Shown: positions 7,823-20,425, counted from the stretch's first letter. The stretch: DNA of 64,000 nt from Xanthomonas arboricola pv. populi (GCF_002939945.1 NZ_MDEB01000006.1:62001-126000); one strand, 5' to 3'. Numbers and translations: made by a program. The notes: generated from the sequence alone by a model not told the origin.

Positions 7823-9643
7823 GTGACATCTCCTCTCGCCGCCGCACTTTCGCTCGCCCTGCTGGGCGCAAGCTTCGCCGCCACCTCGGCGCAGGCCGCC
7901 GCACCGGCACCAGTGGCTCCCGCCACGCTGACCGCCGAGCGCCCCGCCGATGCGCGCTTCCGCGCCATCTACCAAAAAGAGTGGAGCTGGCGCCAGGCCG
8001 AGACCGGCCAGGCCGACGAAGACAGCGACACCACCGGCGACAATACCCGCCTGCCCGATGTCGGCCCGGCCGCGCAGCAGGCGCGCCTGGCGGTATGGGA
8101 CGGCGTGCTCAAGCAGCTCGACGGCATCGACCCGAAACAGCTCTCGCCCACCAACCAGGTCAACTACGCCATCTACCGCCCGCAGGTGGAAAACCTCGCC
8201 GCCGAAGTGCGCCTGCGCCTGTACGAGATGCCGTTCAATTCGGACAGCTCGTTCTGGTCCAATCTCGGCTTCATGGCGCAGCGGCCGATGAAGACCGCTG
8301 CCGAGTACCGCGCCTATATCGCGCGCCTCAACGACGTGCCGCGCTACTTCGACCAGCAAACCGCCAACATGCGCGCCGGCCTGGCGCGCGGGTTCAGCGT
8401 GCCGCGCGCGGTGCTGGATGGCCGCGACGTCTCCATCGCCACCGTGGCCGATGTCAGGGACCCCACCGCGTCCAGCTTCTACGCGCCGTTCAAGCAGCTG
8501 CCGGCGCAGATCCCCGCCGCCGAACAGGCGCAGTTGCGCGAACAGGCCAAGGCCGCGCTCAGCACGGCCGTGCTGCCGGCCTACGCCAGGCTGCTGAGCT
8601 TTTTCCGCGACGAGTACATGCCCAAGGCGCGCACCACGCTGGCGGCCGAAGCGCTGCCCGACGGCAAGGCGTTCTATCGCCAGCAGATCCGCGAATACAC
8701 CACGCTGGACCTGACCCCGGAGCAGATCCACCAGATCGGCCTGGACGAGGTGGCGCGCATCCAGGCGCAGATGGACGCGATCATCCGGCAGGTTGGCTTC
8801 AAGGGCAGCTTTGCGCAGTTCCTGACCTTCCTGCGCACCGACCCGCAGTTCTACGCCAAGACCCCGCAGGACCTGCTCGATCGCGCCGCGTGGATCTCCA
8901 AGCGCGTGGACGGGCAGGTCGGCAAGTTCATCGGCACGCTGCCGCGCGGGCGCTTCACCATCAAGCCGGTGCCGGACGATATCGCCCCGTTCTGGACCGC
9001 CGGCCGCGGTGGCGCCACCACCTACTGGGTCAACACCTACAACCTGCCATCGCGGCCGTTGTACAACCTGCCGGCGCTGACCCTGCACGAGTCCTCGCCC
9101 GGGCATTCGCTGCAGGGCTCGCTGGCGCTGGAGCAGGGCGACCAGCCAGCGTTTCGCCGCGAAAACTACATCTCCGCCTATGGCGAAGGCTGGGCGCTGT
9201 ACACCGAAAAGCTCGGACAGGAGATGGGCATCTACGAGACTCCATACGAGGAGTTCGGTCGGCTCACCTATGAAATGTGGCGTGCCTGCCGGCTGGTGAT
9301 CGACACCGGCGTGCACCACGACGGCTGGAGCCGCGAGCAGGCGCTGGCCTACCTGCGCGAGCGCACCGCGCTGAGCGAGCACGAGGTCACCACCGAGGTG
9401 GACCGCTACATCTCCTGGCCCGGCCAGGCGCTGAGCTACAAGCTGGGCGAGATCAGCATCGTCAAGCTGCGTGCCGAGGCCGAACAGGAGCTCGGCGACC
9501 GTTTCGACATCAAGGCCTTCCACGACGCGGTGCTGAAGCAGGGCTCGGTGACCTTGCCGGTGCTGGAGCAGCAAGTGCGCGCGTTTATCGCCGACAGCAA
9601 GGCGCGCCCGACCGACGCCAAGCCAAACGCCGCCGCGCCCTGA
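7823..9643 (+). CDS. Secreted DUF885-family protein, putative metallohydrolase
   Basis: This 606-residue protein starts at a GTG and has a clear Sec signal peptide (LAAALSLALLGASFAATSAQA). The rest matches the DUF885 family. The central motif LHESSPGHSLQ, with His422, Glu423 and His428, resembles a gluzincin-type HExxx zinc site, and conserved AYGEGWALYTEKL and YISWPGQALSYKLGE follow near the C-terminus. Members are often annotated as peptidase-like, but the substrate is unproven. The GTG is preferred because it directly precedes the signal peptide; the upstream in-frame extension runs into repeat DNA. A hairpin follows the stop. Confidence 0.88.
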   Translation: MTSPLAAALSLALLGASFAATSAQAAAPAPVAPATLTAERPADARFRAIYQKEWSWRQAETGQADEDSDTTGDNTRLPDVGPAAQQARLAVWDGVLKQLDGIDPKQLSPTNQVNYAIYRPQVENLAAEVRLRLYEMPFNSDSSFWSNLGFMAQRPMKTAAEYRAYIARLNDVPRYFDQQTANMRAGLARGFSVPRAVLDGRDVSIATVADVRDPTASSFYAPFKQLPAQIPAAEQAQLREQAKAALSTAVLPAYARLLSFFRDEYMPKARTTLAAEALPDGKAFYRQQIREYTTLDLTPEQIHQIGLDEVARIQAQMDAIIRQVGFKGSFAQFLTFLRTDPQFYAKTPQDLLDRAAWISKRVDGQVGKFIGTLPRGRFTIKPVPDDIAPFWTAGRGGATTYWVNTYNLPSRPLYNLPALTLHESSPGHSLQGSLALEQGDQPAFRRENYISAYGEGWALYTEKLGQEMGIYETPYEEFGRLTYEMWRACRLVIDTGVHHDGWSREQALAYLRERTALSEHEVTTEVDRYISWPGQALSYKLGEISIVKLRAEAEQELGDRFDIKAFHDAVLKQGSVTLPVLEQQVRAFIADSKARPTDAKPNAAAP

Positions 9644-9654
9644 TCCGCCACAAC

Positions 9655-9679
9655 GGTCCGCTCCACGTAGGAGCGGACC
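9655..9679 (+). terminator. Hairpin after DUF885 gene, part of a GTAG-type repeat
   Basis: GGTCCGCTCC pairs with GGAGCGGACC around a five-base loop, 12 bases after the stop. The right half begins GTAGGAGCGGACCCGGCCGC, which resembles the GTAG-type REP element found in full at 28659-28726. A REP hairpin may therefore double as the terminator. Confidence 0.55.
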
Positions 9680-9913
9680 CGGCCGCGACGGCCGTCCCGA
9701 CCCCGGCACCGCCGCGGCCTGGAGCATCCGGGTGATCGCTGCTGGCGACCGACGATCCGCACGCTGTGTGCGCAACCGGCATCTCGGCGGGATGCCAGCG
9801 ATCCGACGGGACGGCGTCGCGGCCAGGTGCGCTCCAACGACGCGACGGTGCCGGTGCGCGCCCCGGCCGTGCATGCGATTGTGTAACCGCCCCGGCCCCG
9901 ATACGCTGCGCCC

Positions 9914-10303
9914 ATGCTGCTGCGTCGCGCCCGTCTGTTGCGCCCCTTGCTGCGCCTGATGGCGCTGGCGGTGCTGGTCATGGGCGTGCTGGTCGCGCCG
10001 GTGGCCTGCGCGCTGGGCGATGTGCATGCCCTGGCGCACGACCAGATGCACCTGGAAGATACTGCGCCGCACGGCCATGACGGCGCCGACGAAGGCGATG
10101 ACGGCGAGCGCGATGGGGCCCGCCTGATGCACGCCCTGATGCATAGCGGCTACTGCCACGGCCAGAATCCGGCCGTATTGCCGGCGCTGGCCTGGCTGCC
10201 GTTGGCCACCCATACGCACTCGCAGGCCCAGCCTGTGGCCGTGTTCGATTACTACCGGTCGCACCTGAGCGAGACCGGATTGCGTCCCCCGATCGCTGCC
10301 TGA
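9914..10303 (+). CDS. Small exported His-rich protein at head of czc operon (CzcI-like)
   Basis: This 129-residue protein has an N-terminal hydrophobic signal (LLRLMALAVLVMGVLVAPVACA) and then a region dense in His and Asp (HALAHDQMHLEDTAPHGHDGADEGDDGER is spread over about residues 38-68), with more His toward the C-terminus (LMHALMHSGYCHG, ATHTHS). Small His-rich periplasmic proteins such as CzcI precede czcCBA operons in other bacteria, where they are thought to bind metal or tune efflux. Position and composition support that role; direct homology is not certain. It lies 55 bp before czcC and is probably co-transcribed. Confidence 0.65.
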   Translation: MLLRRARLLRPLLRLMALAVLVMGVLVAPVACALGDVHALAHDQMHLEDTAPHGHDGADEGDDGERDGARLMHALMHSGYCHGQNPAVLPALAWLPLATHTHSQAQPVAVFDYYRSHLSETGLRPPIAA

Positions 10304-10358
10304 TGCATCGCCGGCAGCTGCCGGCCTGTCCATCGATCCCGATTCCGGAGACCCCCTC

Positions 10359-11630
10359 ATGTGGTTGCGACTGACGGCACTTGCCGTCTTTGCGGTCGTG
10401 CCGTGCGCCATGGCGCAGGACGCACCGCCCAAACCCGTGCTGACCCTGGACGACGCCATTACGCGCGTCGCCCGGCAGCACCCCGACCTGCGCCTGGCCG
10501 ACGGTCAGCGCGCGGTCCTCACCGCCGAAGCCGAGCGCGACGCGCTGCGTCCGCCGTTGCGCATCGGCGCCGAACTGGAAAACGTGTTCGGCAGCGGACC
10601 GACCCGCGCGCTGGACCAGGCCGAACTCACCGTCACCCTGGCCGGCGTGCTGGAACGTGGCGGCAAGCTGGACGCGCGGCGCACCCTGGCCCAGGCACGC
10701 ATCGACGCACTGGCCCCGCAGCGTGCGCTGGCGCGCCTGGACGTGCTGGCCGAAGTGGCGCGGCGCTATCTGGCCATCGGCATGGCCACGCAGCGACAGA
10801 CGGTCGCGCTGGAAACCCTGGCCCAGCGCCAACGCACCGTCAGTGCCGCCCGCCAGCGGCTGCAGGCCGGCGCCTCGCCCGAATCGGTGCTGCTGACCGC
10901 GCAGGCCCTGCAGGCGCGCGCGGAACTGGAGCGCGATCGCGCGCAGCAGGAACTGCTGGCCGCACGCCGCCAGCTGGCGGTGCTATGGGGTGAGCACACG
11001 CCGGACTTCGGCGATGTCACCGGCGACCCATTGCAACTGCCGGCGATTCCCGAGTTCGAGGTACTGGCGCAGTTGCTCGACGCCACCCCCGAGCTGGCGC
11101 GCTTGAACGGCGAGCAGCGCGTGCGCGAGGCGCGGGTGCGCCTGGCGCGCAGCCAGGCGCGCCCGGATCTGGACTGGCAGGTGGGCGTGCGCCGGCTCGA
11201 AGCCAACGACGCCACCGCACTGCTCGGCAGCGTCTCGCTGGCGCTCGGCAGCGCTGCGCGTGCGCAACCGGAAATCCGCGCCGCCGAAGCGGAGCTGTCG
11301 TTGCTGGAGATCGAACGCCAATCGCAGGCATTGGTGCTCTACACCACGCTGGCCGACGCGCATGGCCGCTACCGCGCCGCGCAGCTGGAAGTGACGCGGA
11401 TGCGCAGCGATGTGCTGCCCGCACTTGCGCGCGCCGATGCCGCCGCCGAGCGCGCATACCGCGCCGGCGCCACCAGTTATCTGGACTGGGCGCAGCTGCA
11501 GGCGCAGCGCAGCGATGCACGCCAGCAGCAGCTGGCGGCGGCGCTGGAAGCGCAGACCGCGTTGATCGAGATCCAGCGCCTGACCGGGCAGCCGTTTGTG
11601 GTCGAAAGCCCTGCGCAGGTGGGGCCATGA
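10359..11630 (+). CDS. czcC: Outer-membrane factor of metal RND efflux (CzcC/TolC family)
   Basis: This 423-residue TolC-family protein is the outer-membrane channel of a tripartite CzcCBA-type pump. It has a signal peptide (LTALAVFAVVPCAMAQ), then two OEP-like repeats starting LTLDDAITRVARQHPDLRLADG and long Ala/Glu/Arg-rich coiled-coil helices that form the periplasmic tunnel. The GATSYLDWAQLQAQRSDARQQ segment near the C-terminus is typical of CzcC relatives. A ribosome binding site (GGAG) lies upstream. The stop at 11630 overlaps an ATG in the next frame, but the lipoprotein start of czcB lies about 210 bases later. Confidence 0.88.
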   Translation: MWLRLTALAVFAVVPCAMAQDAPPKPVLTLDDAITRVARQHPDLRLADGQRAVLTAEAERDALRPPLRIGAELENVFGSGPTRALDQAELTVTLAGVLERGGKLDARRTLAQARIDALAPQRALARLDVLAEVARRYLAIGMATQRQTVALETLAQRQRTVSAARQRLQAGASPESVLLTAQALQARAELERDRAQQELLAARRQLAVLWGEHTPDFGDVTGDPLQLPAIPEFEVLAQLLDATPELARLNGEQRVREARVRLARSQARPDLDWQVGVRRLEANDATALLGSVSLALGSAARAQPEIRAAEAELSLLEIERQSQALVLYTTLADAHGRYRAAQLEVTRMRSDVLPALARADAAAERAYRAGATSYLDWAQLQAQRSDARQQQLAAALEAQTALIEIQRLTGQPFVVESPAQVGP

Positions 11631-11839
11631 GTGCGACGTCCGCTGCGCGTTTTCGCCCTGCCTGCATGCCTCTGCCCGGATCTGCTGCGCCGGTATCGGT
11701 ATCGGCGTTCGCAACCGCGTCGGCATCCAGCAGTCGCCAGGCGATGCTCGCGCCTACCGCGCATCTCAAGCATCCGGCACACAGCTTCTTCGTTCGTTCG
11801 CCCGACGCAGGGCGTTGGCGCCAACCAGGATTTTCTTCG

Positions 11840-13102
11840 ATGACACGTTTTCTGATCGCGCCGCTGTTGCTGGCGCTGCTGCTGGGCGGCTGCGGCCGCA
11901 ACGGCGAAGAATCGCACGACCACCCAACGCCCGGTGCCGAGGGCGACGCCGACGCACATGGCGAAGAGGCCGAAAAAGGCGCGCACGGCGGGCGCCTGCT
12001 CAGCCAGGACGGCGACAGCGTGGAGCTGGCGATTGCCGAAGACGGCACCCCGCCCACGTATCGTGCCTGGCTGTATCGCGACGGCAAGCCCCTGCCGCCC
12101 GGCGCCGGCACTGTCGAAGTGCGCCTGACCCGGCTCGGCGGCGTCAGCGAAGTGCATCGATTGCGCGCGCGCGACGACGGCAGCCTGTTGGCCGACAGCA
12201 CGGTCGGCGAGCCGCATTCGTTCGATGTGGAAGTGCGCGCCACCGTGCAGGGCAAGTCGCATCGCTGGGCCTATCCCAGCTATGAAGGCCGCACCACCAT
12301 CGCGGCGAAGATCGCGCAGGACGCCGGCATCCGGGTCGCGCCGGTCGGTGCCGGCAGCATCGCCGACCAGCATGAAGTGCAAGGTCTGCTGACGCCGGCA
12401 GAAGGTGCGCAGGCGCAGGCCACCGCGCGCTTTCCCGGTCCGGTGCGCAGCCTGCGCGTCAACGTCGGCGATCAGGTGCGCGCCGGTCAGGTGCTGGCCA
12501 CGGTGGAGAGCAATCTGAGCCTGACCACGTATTCGGTCAGTGCACCGATCAGCGGCACCGTGCTCGCCCGCAACGCCAGCCTGGGCAGCAACGCCAGCGA
12601 AGGCCAGGCGCTGTTCGAGATTGCCGACCTGTCGAGCCTGTGGGTGGATCTGCACATCTTCGGCGCCGATGCCGGGCACATCGCCGCCGGCGCACCGGTG
12701 ACGGTGACGCGCATCAGCGATGGTGTGGTGGCGCAGACCACGCTGGAGCGCGTGTTGCCGGGCACGGCCACGGCCAGTCAGAGCACGGTGGCGCGCGCGG
12801 TCTTGCGCAACAACGACGGCCTGTGGCGGCCGGGCTCGGCCGTCAAGGCGCGGGTGACGGTGGCGCAGCAGCCGGCGGCGATGGTGGTGCCGGTGGGGGC
12901 GTTGCAACAGTTCCGCGACTGGGAGGTGGTGTTCGTGCGGGTGGGCGATGTGTACGAGGTGCGGCCGGTGACGCTGGGCGCGCGCGATGCGCAGCAGGTG
13001 CAGGTGGTGTCGGGCGTGGCCGTCGGGGATGCGGTGGTGGTGGAGCAGAGTTATCTGGTCAAGGCGGATATCGAGAAGTCGGGCGCGTCGCATGATCATT
13101 GA
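11840..13102 (+). CDS. czcB: Periplasmic adaptor of metal RND efflux (CzcB), lipoprotein
   Basis: This 420-residue membrane-fusion protein begins with a lipoprotein signal (MTRFLIAPLLLALLLGGCG), so it should be anchored by Cys19. A His/Asp/Glu-rich linker (SHDHPTPGAEGDADAHGEE) follows, as in CzcB proteins that bind metal. The body holds barrel-sandwich and beta-barrel segments (FPGPVRSLRVNVGDQVRAGQ, VSAPISGTVLARNASLGSNA, SSLWVDLHIFG). The C-terminus ends in SHDH. The ATG at 11840 is chosen because it starts the lipobox signal and has AGGA upstream. An in-frame ATG at 11627 overlapping the czcC stop would bury this signal 71 residues inside. Confidence 0.88.
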   Translation: MTRFLIAPLLLALLLGGCGRNGEESHDHPTPGAEGDADAHGEEAEKGAHGGRLLSQDGDSVELAIAEDGTPPTYRAWLYRDGKPLPPGAGTVEVRLTRLGGVSEVHRLRARDDGSLLADSTVGEPHSFDVEVRATVQGKSHRWAYPSYEGRTTIAAKIAQDAGIRVAPVGAGSIADQHEVQGLLTPAEGAQAQATARFPGPVRSLRVNVGDQVRAGQVLATVESNLSLTTYSVSAPISGTVLARNASLGSNASEGQALFEIADLSSLWVDLHIFGADAGHIAAGAPVTVTRISDGVVAQTTLERVLPGTATASQSTVARAVLRNNDGLWRPGSAVKARVTVAQQPAAMVVPVGALQQFRDWEVVFVRVGDVYEVRPVTLGARDAQQVQVVSGVAVGDAVVVEQSYLVKADIEKSGASHDH

Positions 13103-13195
13103 TCGCTGCGTTTCCGGTTCGCTTCTCCCTCGACCGCACGCACGTGCGTGCGAACAGCTCTTCTCTTGTGCACTTTTAAGCGACGCTCCCGGTAA

Positions 13196-16438
<3,243 letters not shown>

Positions 16439-16448
16439 GGCGGGACAC

Positions 16449-16476
16449 GATCCCGGCAGGCGCCTCTGCCGGGATC
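16449..16476 (+). terminator. Hairpin terminator after czcA
   Basis: GATCCCGGCAG and CTGCCGGGATC form a perfect 11-bp stem with a six-base loop, 10 bases after the czcA stop. No T tract follows. It probably ends or stabilises the czc transcript. Confidence 0.65.
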
Positions 16477-16562
16477 CGACTGGCCGCAGCCTCAGTCAGC
16501 GGCTAGGTAGGCAAGTGCTGCCGGGCGCCAGGCGGCACACAACGGTGGTGCAGGCTAAGTGC

Positions 16563-16591
16563 TTGCGGCACAAGGAATTGCCATGCATAAT
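16563..16591 (+). promoter_or_regulatory. Sigma-70-type promoter for rpmB-rpmG
   Basis: TTGCGG and CATAAT hexamers are spaced by exactly 17 bases, about 170 bases upstream of rpmB. This is the best match to a housekeeping promoter in the interval. A strong vegetative promoter is expected for a ribosomal protein operon. Confidence 0.55.
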
Positions 16592-16760
16592 GCGCGGCTC
16601 GCTGTGCCCGGATCGCTCCGGATGGCGGCACCCAACGCGATGGGGTTGCCGGCTTGTTCCCAGCGTAAGTTCTTGATTCCCAACGTTGCGTGGCAGCTTA
16701 GCGCTGTCGGGGCCGCCGCTCCCCAGGCTATGGGTGGCAATTCATTTATCGAGGTGCGTA

Positions 16761-16997
16761 ATGTCCCGCGTATGCCAAGTGTCCGGCAAGCGTGTGCAGA
16801 CGGGTAACAACGTCTCCCACGCAAACAACAGAACCCGTCGTCGCTTCCTGCCCAACCTGCACGAGCGCCGCTTCTGGGTCGCCAGCGAGAACCGCTGGGT
16901 GAAGCTCCGTGTCTCCGCGCATGCATTGCGCACCATCGACAAGAACGGGATTGATGCCGTTCTGAAAGAGCTGCGCGCGCGCGGCGAAAAGGTCTGA
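16761..16997 (+). CDS. rpmB: 50S ribosomal protein L28
   Basis: This 78-residue L28 starts with the family signature [23 protein letters not shown] and continues [21 protein letters not shown], matching gammaproteobacterial L28. The ATG at 16761 begins the conserved sequence, with GAGGTG upstream. rpmG follows 13 bases after the stop, the usual L28-L33 pair. Confidence 0.97.
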
Positions 16998-17010
16998 GGA
17001 GTAAGCAGTC

Positions 17011-17178
17011 ATGGCAAAAGGCAAGCGTGACAAGATTCGTATGATTTCCTCGGCCGCTACCGGCCACTTCTACACCACGGATAAGAACAAGAAGAACACT
17101 CCGGGGAAGATGGAAATGATGAAATACGACCCGGTCGTGCGTAAGCACGTGATGTACAAGGAAGGCAAGATCAAGTAA
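17011..17178 (+). CDS. rpmG: 50S ribosomal protein L33
   Basis: This 55-residue L33 reads [20 protein letters not shown], then [20 protein letters not shown] and a Lys-rich C-terminus. The zinc-binding Cys pairs of the C+ type are absent, so this is the C- (zinc-independent) form usual in many Gram-negatives. A GAGGAG ribosome binding site lies upstream. It is co-transcribed with rpmB and followed by a textbook terminator. Confidence 0.97.
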
Positions 17179-17206
17179 TCCACCGATTACCCGATCTGCA
17201 TCCAAG

Positions 17207-17234
17207 CAAACACCCGCCGAAAGGCGGGTGTTTG
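17207..17234 (+). terminator. Intrinsic terminator of rpmB-rpmG
   Basis: CAAACACCCGCC pairs perfectly with GGCGGGTGTTTG around a GAAA tetraloop, followed by CGTTTGTGGG. The 12-bp stem with its 3' T-rich end is a strong rho-independent terminator 28 bases after the rpmG stop. Confidence 0.9.
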
Positions 17235-17317
17235 CGTTTGTGGGAATCGATCGCGGCGTTCTTGACGGGTGTGTCGATGATTTTTCCGATTGCACGTACC
17301 TTATTCAGCGTGCATTT

Positions 17318-17447
17318 CCCGGTCCCTCCGGGAGAGGGGTTGGGGTGAGGGTACGGGGCGAAGCCACTCGCACTAGTTGGAGTACCAAGGGCTTCGCACG
17401 TGCCTCATCCGCCCCTGAGGGCCACCTTCTCCCGCAGGGAAGGAAGG
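17318..17447. repeat. Dispersed CTCCCG/GAGAGGG hairpin repeats
   Basis: This gene-free stretch contains GGTCCCTCCGGGAGAGGGG, then GGGGTGAGGG, a pair of inverted arms (GCGAAGCC at 17358 and GGCTTCGC at 17391), then CCTCATCCGCCCCTGAGGGCC and CTTCTCCCGCAGGGAAG. These modules resemble those at 7460-7700 and 24948-24990, in changed order and orientation. They look like a composite of a dispersed intergenic repeat family placed between convergent operons. Confidence 0.55.
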
Positions 17448-17448
17448 G

Positions 17449-18471
17449 CTACAACCCACGCGCGCGCAATTGCGCATCCAGCCGCGGGTACACCCGCCGC
17501 GCATTGCCTTCGAATACCCTGCGCTTGTCGGCGTCGGAAATCGCCAAGGCATCGATATAGCGCTTGGTGTCGTCGAAATACTGGCCGGTCTGCGGGTCGA
17601 TGCCGCGCACCGCACCGACCATCTCCGAGCCGAACAGGATGTTGTCGATGTCGATGACCTCGAACAGCAGATCGATGCCGGGCTGGTGATACACGCAGGT
17701 GTCGAAGAACACGTTGCGCATCACATGCGTGGACAGCGGCGGCTTGCCGAGCATGTCGGCCAGGCCGCGGAAGCGGCCCCAGTGATACGGCACCGCGCCG
17801 CCACCGTGCGGGATGATGAAGCGCAGGTCCGGGAAATCTGCGAACAGATCGCCTTCGAGAAACTGCATGAACGCGGTGGTGTCGGCATTGAGATAATGCG
17901 CGCCGGTGGCGTGGAAATTGGCGTTGCAGCTGCCCGACACATGCACCATCGCCGGCACGTCGAGCTCGACCATCTTTTCGAAGAACGGATACCAGGCGCG
18001 ATCGGTCAATGGCACGCCGCTCCAGTGGCCGCCGGACGGATCGGGATTGAGGTTGCAGCCGACAAACCCGAGTTCGTTGACGCAACGTTCCAGCTCGGCG
18101 ATCGACTGCGCGATCGCCACGCCCGGCGACTGCGGCAACTGACACACGCCGATGAAAGTCTGCGGATACAGCGCCACCACGCGCGCGATCAGGTCGTTGC
18201 AGTGGCGCGTCCACACCTGGCTGACCGCTTCGTCGCCGATGTGGTGCGCCATGGTGCTGGCACGTGGCGAAAAAATCGTCATGTCCGCACCGCGCTCGCG
18301 CAGCAGGCGCAGCTGATGCTGCTCGATGCTTTCGCGCAATGCATCGTCGGAGATGGACGGATACACCGGCGCGGGCAAGCTCGGGTCGTCGTAGTGGGCG
18401 ATCTGCGCCTTGCGGAAGGCGTCATGCGCCGCGGGTGCGGTGGTGTAGTGACCGTGGCAGTCGATGATCAT
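17449..18471 (-). CDS. ligJ: 4-oxalomesaconate hydratase, amidohydrolase family
   Basis: This 340-residue amidohydrolase matches LigJ-type 4-oxalomesaconate hydratase, which adds water to 4-oxalomesaconate to give 4-carboxy-4-hydroxy-2-oxoadipate. It starts with the metal-site motif DCHGHYTT (His6 and His8). Further landmarks are VGCNLNPDPSGGHWSG, MVHVSGSCNANFHATGAHYL and FIIPHGGGAVPYHWGRF, with FGSEMVGAVRGIDP near the end. The assignment is supported by the neighbouring tautomerase and aldolase genes of the same pathway on the same strand. A 234-bp gap separates it from ligU, so it may have its own promoter. Confidence 0.88.
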   Translation of the reverse strand: MIIDCHGHYTTAPAAHDAFRKAQIAHYDDPSLPAPVYPSISDDALRESIEQHQLRLLRERGADMTIFSPRASTMAHHIGDEAVSQVWTRHCNDLIARVVALYPQTFIGVCQLPQSPGVAIAQSIAELERCVNELGFVGCNLNPDPSGGHWSGVPLTDRAWYPFFEKMVELDVPAMVHVSGSCNANFHATGAHYLNADTTAFMQFLEGDLFADFPDLRFIIPHGGGAVPYHWGRFRGLADMLGKPPLSTHVMRNVFFDTCVYHQPGIDLLFEVIDIDNILFGSEMVGAVRGIDPQTGQYFDDTKRYIDALAISDADKRRVFEGNARRVYPRLDAQLRARGL

Positions 18472-18705
18472 GGCAAGGGTCTTCTCGAGGCGGCGGGATC
18501 AAAGAGCAAACGACCACGCGCGCGGGAGGCGGACCCACACGGTGCGCGGAACCTGCAAGTGCCCACGTAGCTTGCGGTTCGCGCATGGATGCGCACGCGC
18601 ATGTCGCTGCGACACGCGGTGTCGGCTACGCTGTGCGGCATGCGCAGGGAGCGGGCCTGGCATGGCAGATAGCGATCGATCCAGCCCGGTGGGGCATCCA
18701 TCCGC

Positions 18706-19761
18706 TCAACCATACAACTGCCCATCGAACAGCTTGCGTGCGGTGCGCAGCACGGCGGTGCGCACCACCTCGCCGCGCGAATCGACCGTGATCATGCAAC
18801 TGCTCGCACCGCTGGGATGTTCGACCTCCAGCTGCTGTGTGGTGCCGCCAGGCAGCTGCGCCAGCGCATGCGCGGGCGAGCCGGGCAGCAGGCAGGCGGT
18901 GGCCACGGTGACGGCGCCGAGTACGCCGATCGAGGCGTGGCAGCGGTGCGGAATGAACGAGCGCACGCTGATCGCGCCGCCGTGGCGCGGTGCGGCGACC
19001 AGCATCATCTTCGGCACGGTGGCGTCGGCAACATCGCCCAACCGCATCAACGGGCCAGCCTGTAGACGAAGCGATTGCAGGCGGCTTTTCAGCGCATCAT
19101 CGGCATCGAGCGTGTTGCGGTCTTCGTAACCACTGATGCCGAGATCGCTGGCGCGCAGCACCACGCAGGGCATGCCGTTGTCGATCAGCGTGGCCTCCAC
19201 GCCCTCCAGGGTGTCGACACGGTTGCCGGTCGGCAGCAAGGCGCCACACGAGGAGCCGGCGATGTCGGCAAACGCCAGCGCAATCGGCGCAGCGGTGCCG
19301 GGCACGCCGTCGATGCGGGCGTCGCCGTCGTAGCGCACCTGGCCGCCGGGCGTCTGCACGCTGGCGGTGGCCAGCGTGCCGGTGTTGCGCATGAAGATGC
19401 GCACCTCGGTTTGGCCATCGCGTGCCGGCAACAAGCCGCGTTCCAGCGCGAACGGCGCAACGCCGGCCAGCATGTTGCCGCAGTTCTGTGCGTCGCTGAC
19501 CTGTGCCTGTTCTACCGATACCTGCAGGAACAGATAGTCCACGTCGGCATCGGCGCGCGCCGAGCGCGACACCACTGCGACCTTGGAGGTCAGCGGGTCG
19601 GCGCCGCCCATGCCGTCGATCTGGCGGACATCCGGCGAGCCGTAGGCGCGCAGCAGGAAGGCGTCGCGTGCAGCGCGCTCGCCAGGCAACTCGTCGGCCA
19701 GGAAAAAGCCGCCCTTGGAGGTGCCGCCGCGCATCCACATCGCGCGTACGGGCTCAGACAT
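18706..19761 (-). CDS. ligU: 4-oxalomesaconate tautomerase (PrpF family)
   Basis: This 351-residue PrpF/LigU-type isomerase has a double diaminopimelate-epimerase-like fold and moves the double bond of 4-oxalomesaconate between keto and enol forms before LigJ acts. It shows the family start [56 protein letters not shown], and [27 protein letters not shown]. PrpF proteins of the methylcitrate cycle are related, but no prp genes are near, while ligK and ligJ are. The start at 19761 overlaps the ligK stop by eight bases, implying translational coupling. Confidence 0.87.
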   Translation of the reverse strand: MSEPVRAMWMRGGTSKGGFFLADELPGERAARDAFLLRAYGSPDVRQIDGMGGADPLTSKVAVVSRSARADADVDYLFLQVSVEQAQVSDAQNCGNMLAGVAPFALERGLLPARDGQTEVRIFMRNTGTLATASVQTPGGQVRYDGDARIDGVPGTAAPIALAFADIAGSSCGALLPTGNRVDTLEGVEATLIDNGMPCVVLRASDLGISGYEDRNTLDADDALKSRLQSLRLQAGPLMRLGDVADATVPKMMLVAAPRHGGAISVRSFIPHRCHASIGVLGAVTVATACLLPGSPAHALAQLPGGTTQQLEVEHPSGASSCMITVDSRGEVVRTAVLRTARKLFDGQLYG

Positions 19762-20425
19762 AGCGCAGGCCCTTGGCCGCCAGGCGCTCGCGCATGGCGT
19801 AGATGTCCAGGCCCAGTTCGCCGCGTGCCAGGCGCTCGCGTTTGAGCAGTTCGCGCGCTTCACGTGCCTGCGCTTCGGCCAGTACGGCGGCAGCGCTGGC
19901 ACGTGGCACCACGCACACGCCATCGTCGTCGGCCACCACCACATCGCCCGGTTGCACCAGCGCGTCGGCGCAGACCAGCGGCACATTGACCGAGCCCAGC
20001 GTCTCCTTGATGGTGCCCTGCGCGCAGATGGCGCGGCTCCAGGCGGGGAACTGCATCGCTGTGAGCTCGCGCACATCGCGTACCCCCGCATCGATGATCA
20101 GTCCGCGGCAGCCGCGCGCCTGCGCCGAGGTGGCCAGCAGGTCGCCGAAATAGCCGTCGCAACAGGCGCTGGTCGGTGCGACCACCAGCACGTCGCCGGG
20201 CTGCAGTTGCTCGATGGCCACATGCATCATCCAGTTGTCGCCGGGCGGGATCGACACGGTGACGGCGGTGCCGGCGATACGGCAGCCGGCGTAGATCGGG
20301 CGCAGGCGATGATGCAGCAGGCCGCTGCGCCCCTGCGCCTCGTGCACCGTTGCCACGCCGGCCTGCGCAAGCCCGTCGACGACGGCCAACGGGGTGCGCT
20401 CGATCCGGGTGACGACCTGGCTCAT
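19754..20425 (-). CDS. ligK: 4-carboxy-4-hydroxy-2-oxoadipate aldolase / oxaloacetate decarboxylase
   Basis: This 223-residue RraA-like class II aldolase (LigK/ProA type) splits 4-carboxy-4-hydroxy-2-oxoadipate into pyruvate and oxaloacetate. Motifs include [40 protein letters not shown], and the active-site loop [17 protein letters not shown], where Arg-Asp precede the metal site. Start 20425 is preferred over an ATG 57 bases upstream because it has GAGGA at the right distance and matches the family start ([12 protein letters not shown]). It is the first gene of the ligK-ligU-ligJ group, divergent from the LysR regulator. Confidence 0.88.
   Translation of the reverse strand: MSQVVTRIERTPLAVVDGLAQAGVATVHEAQGRSGLLHHRLRPIYAGCRIAGTAVTVSIPPGDNWMMHVAIEQLQPGDVLVVAPTSACCDGYFGDLLATSAQARGCRGLIIDAGVRDVRELTAMQFPAWSRAICAQGTIKETLGSVNVPLVCADALVQPGDVVVADDDGVCVVPRASAAAVLAEAQAREARELLKRERLARGELGLDIYAMRERLAAKGLRYV

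Larger units (their letters stand above)
16439..16760. other. czcA-rpmB intergenic region
   Basis: This 322-bp region contains the czcA hairpin (16449-16476), the likely rpmB promoter (16563-16591) and about 160 bases of untranslated leader before rpmB. The leader is G-rich and may fold, but no known ribosomal-protein autoregulatory element is recognised. Confidence 0.55.

Noticed and set aside
7313..10459. 1048-codon minus-strand open frame over rsmG, the DUF885 gene and czc leader
   Set aside because: It is the antisense shadow of GC-rich coding sequence: low-complexity Arg/Gly/Gln/His-rich protein, no domain, and it spans several real genes.
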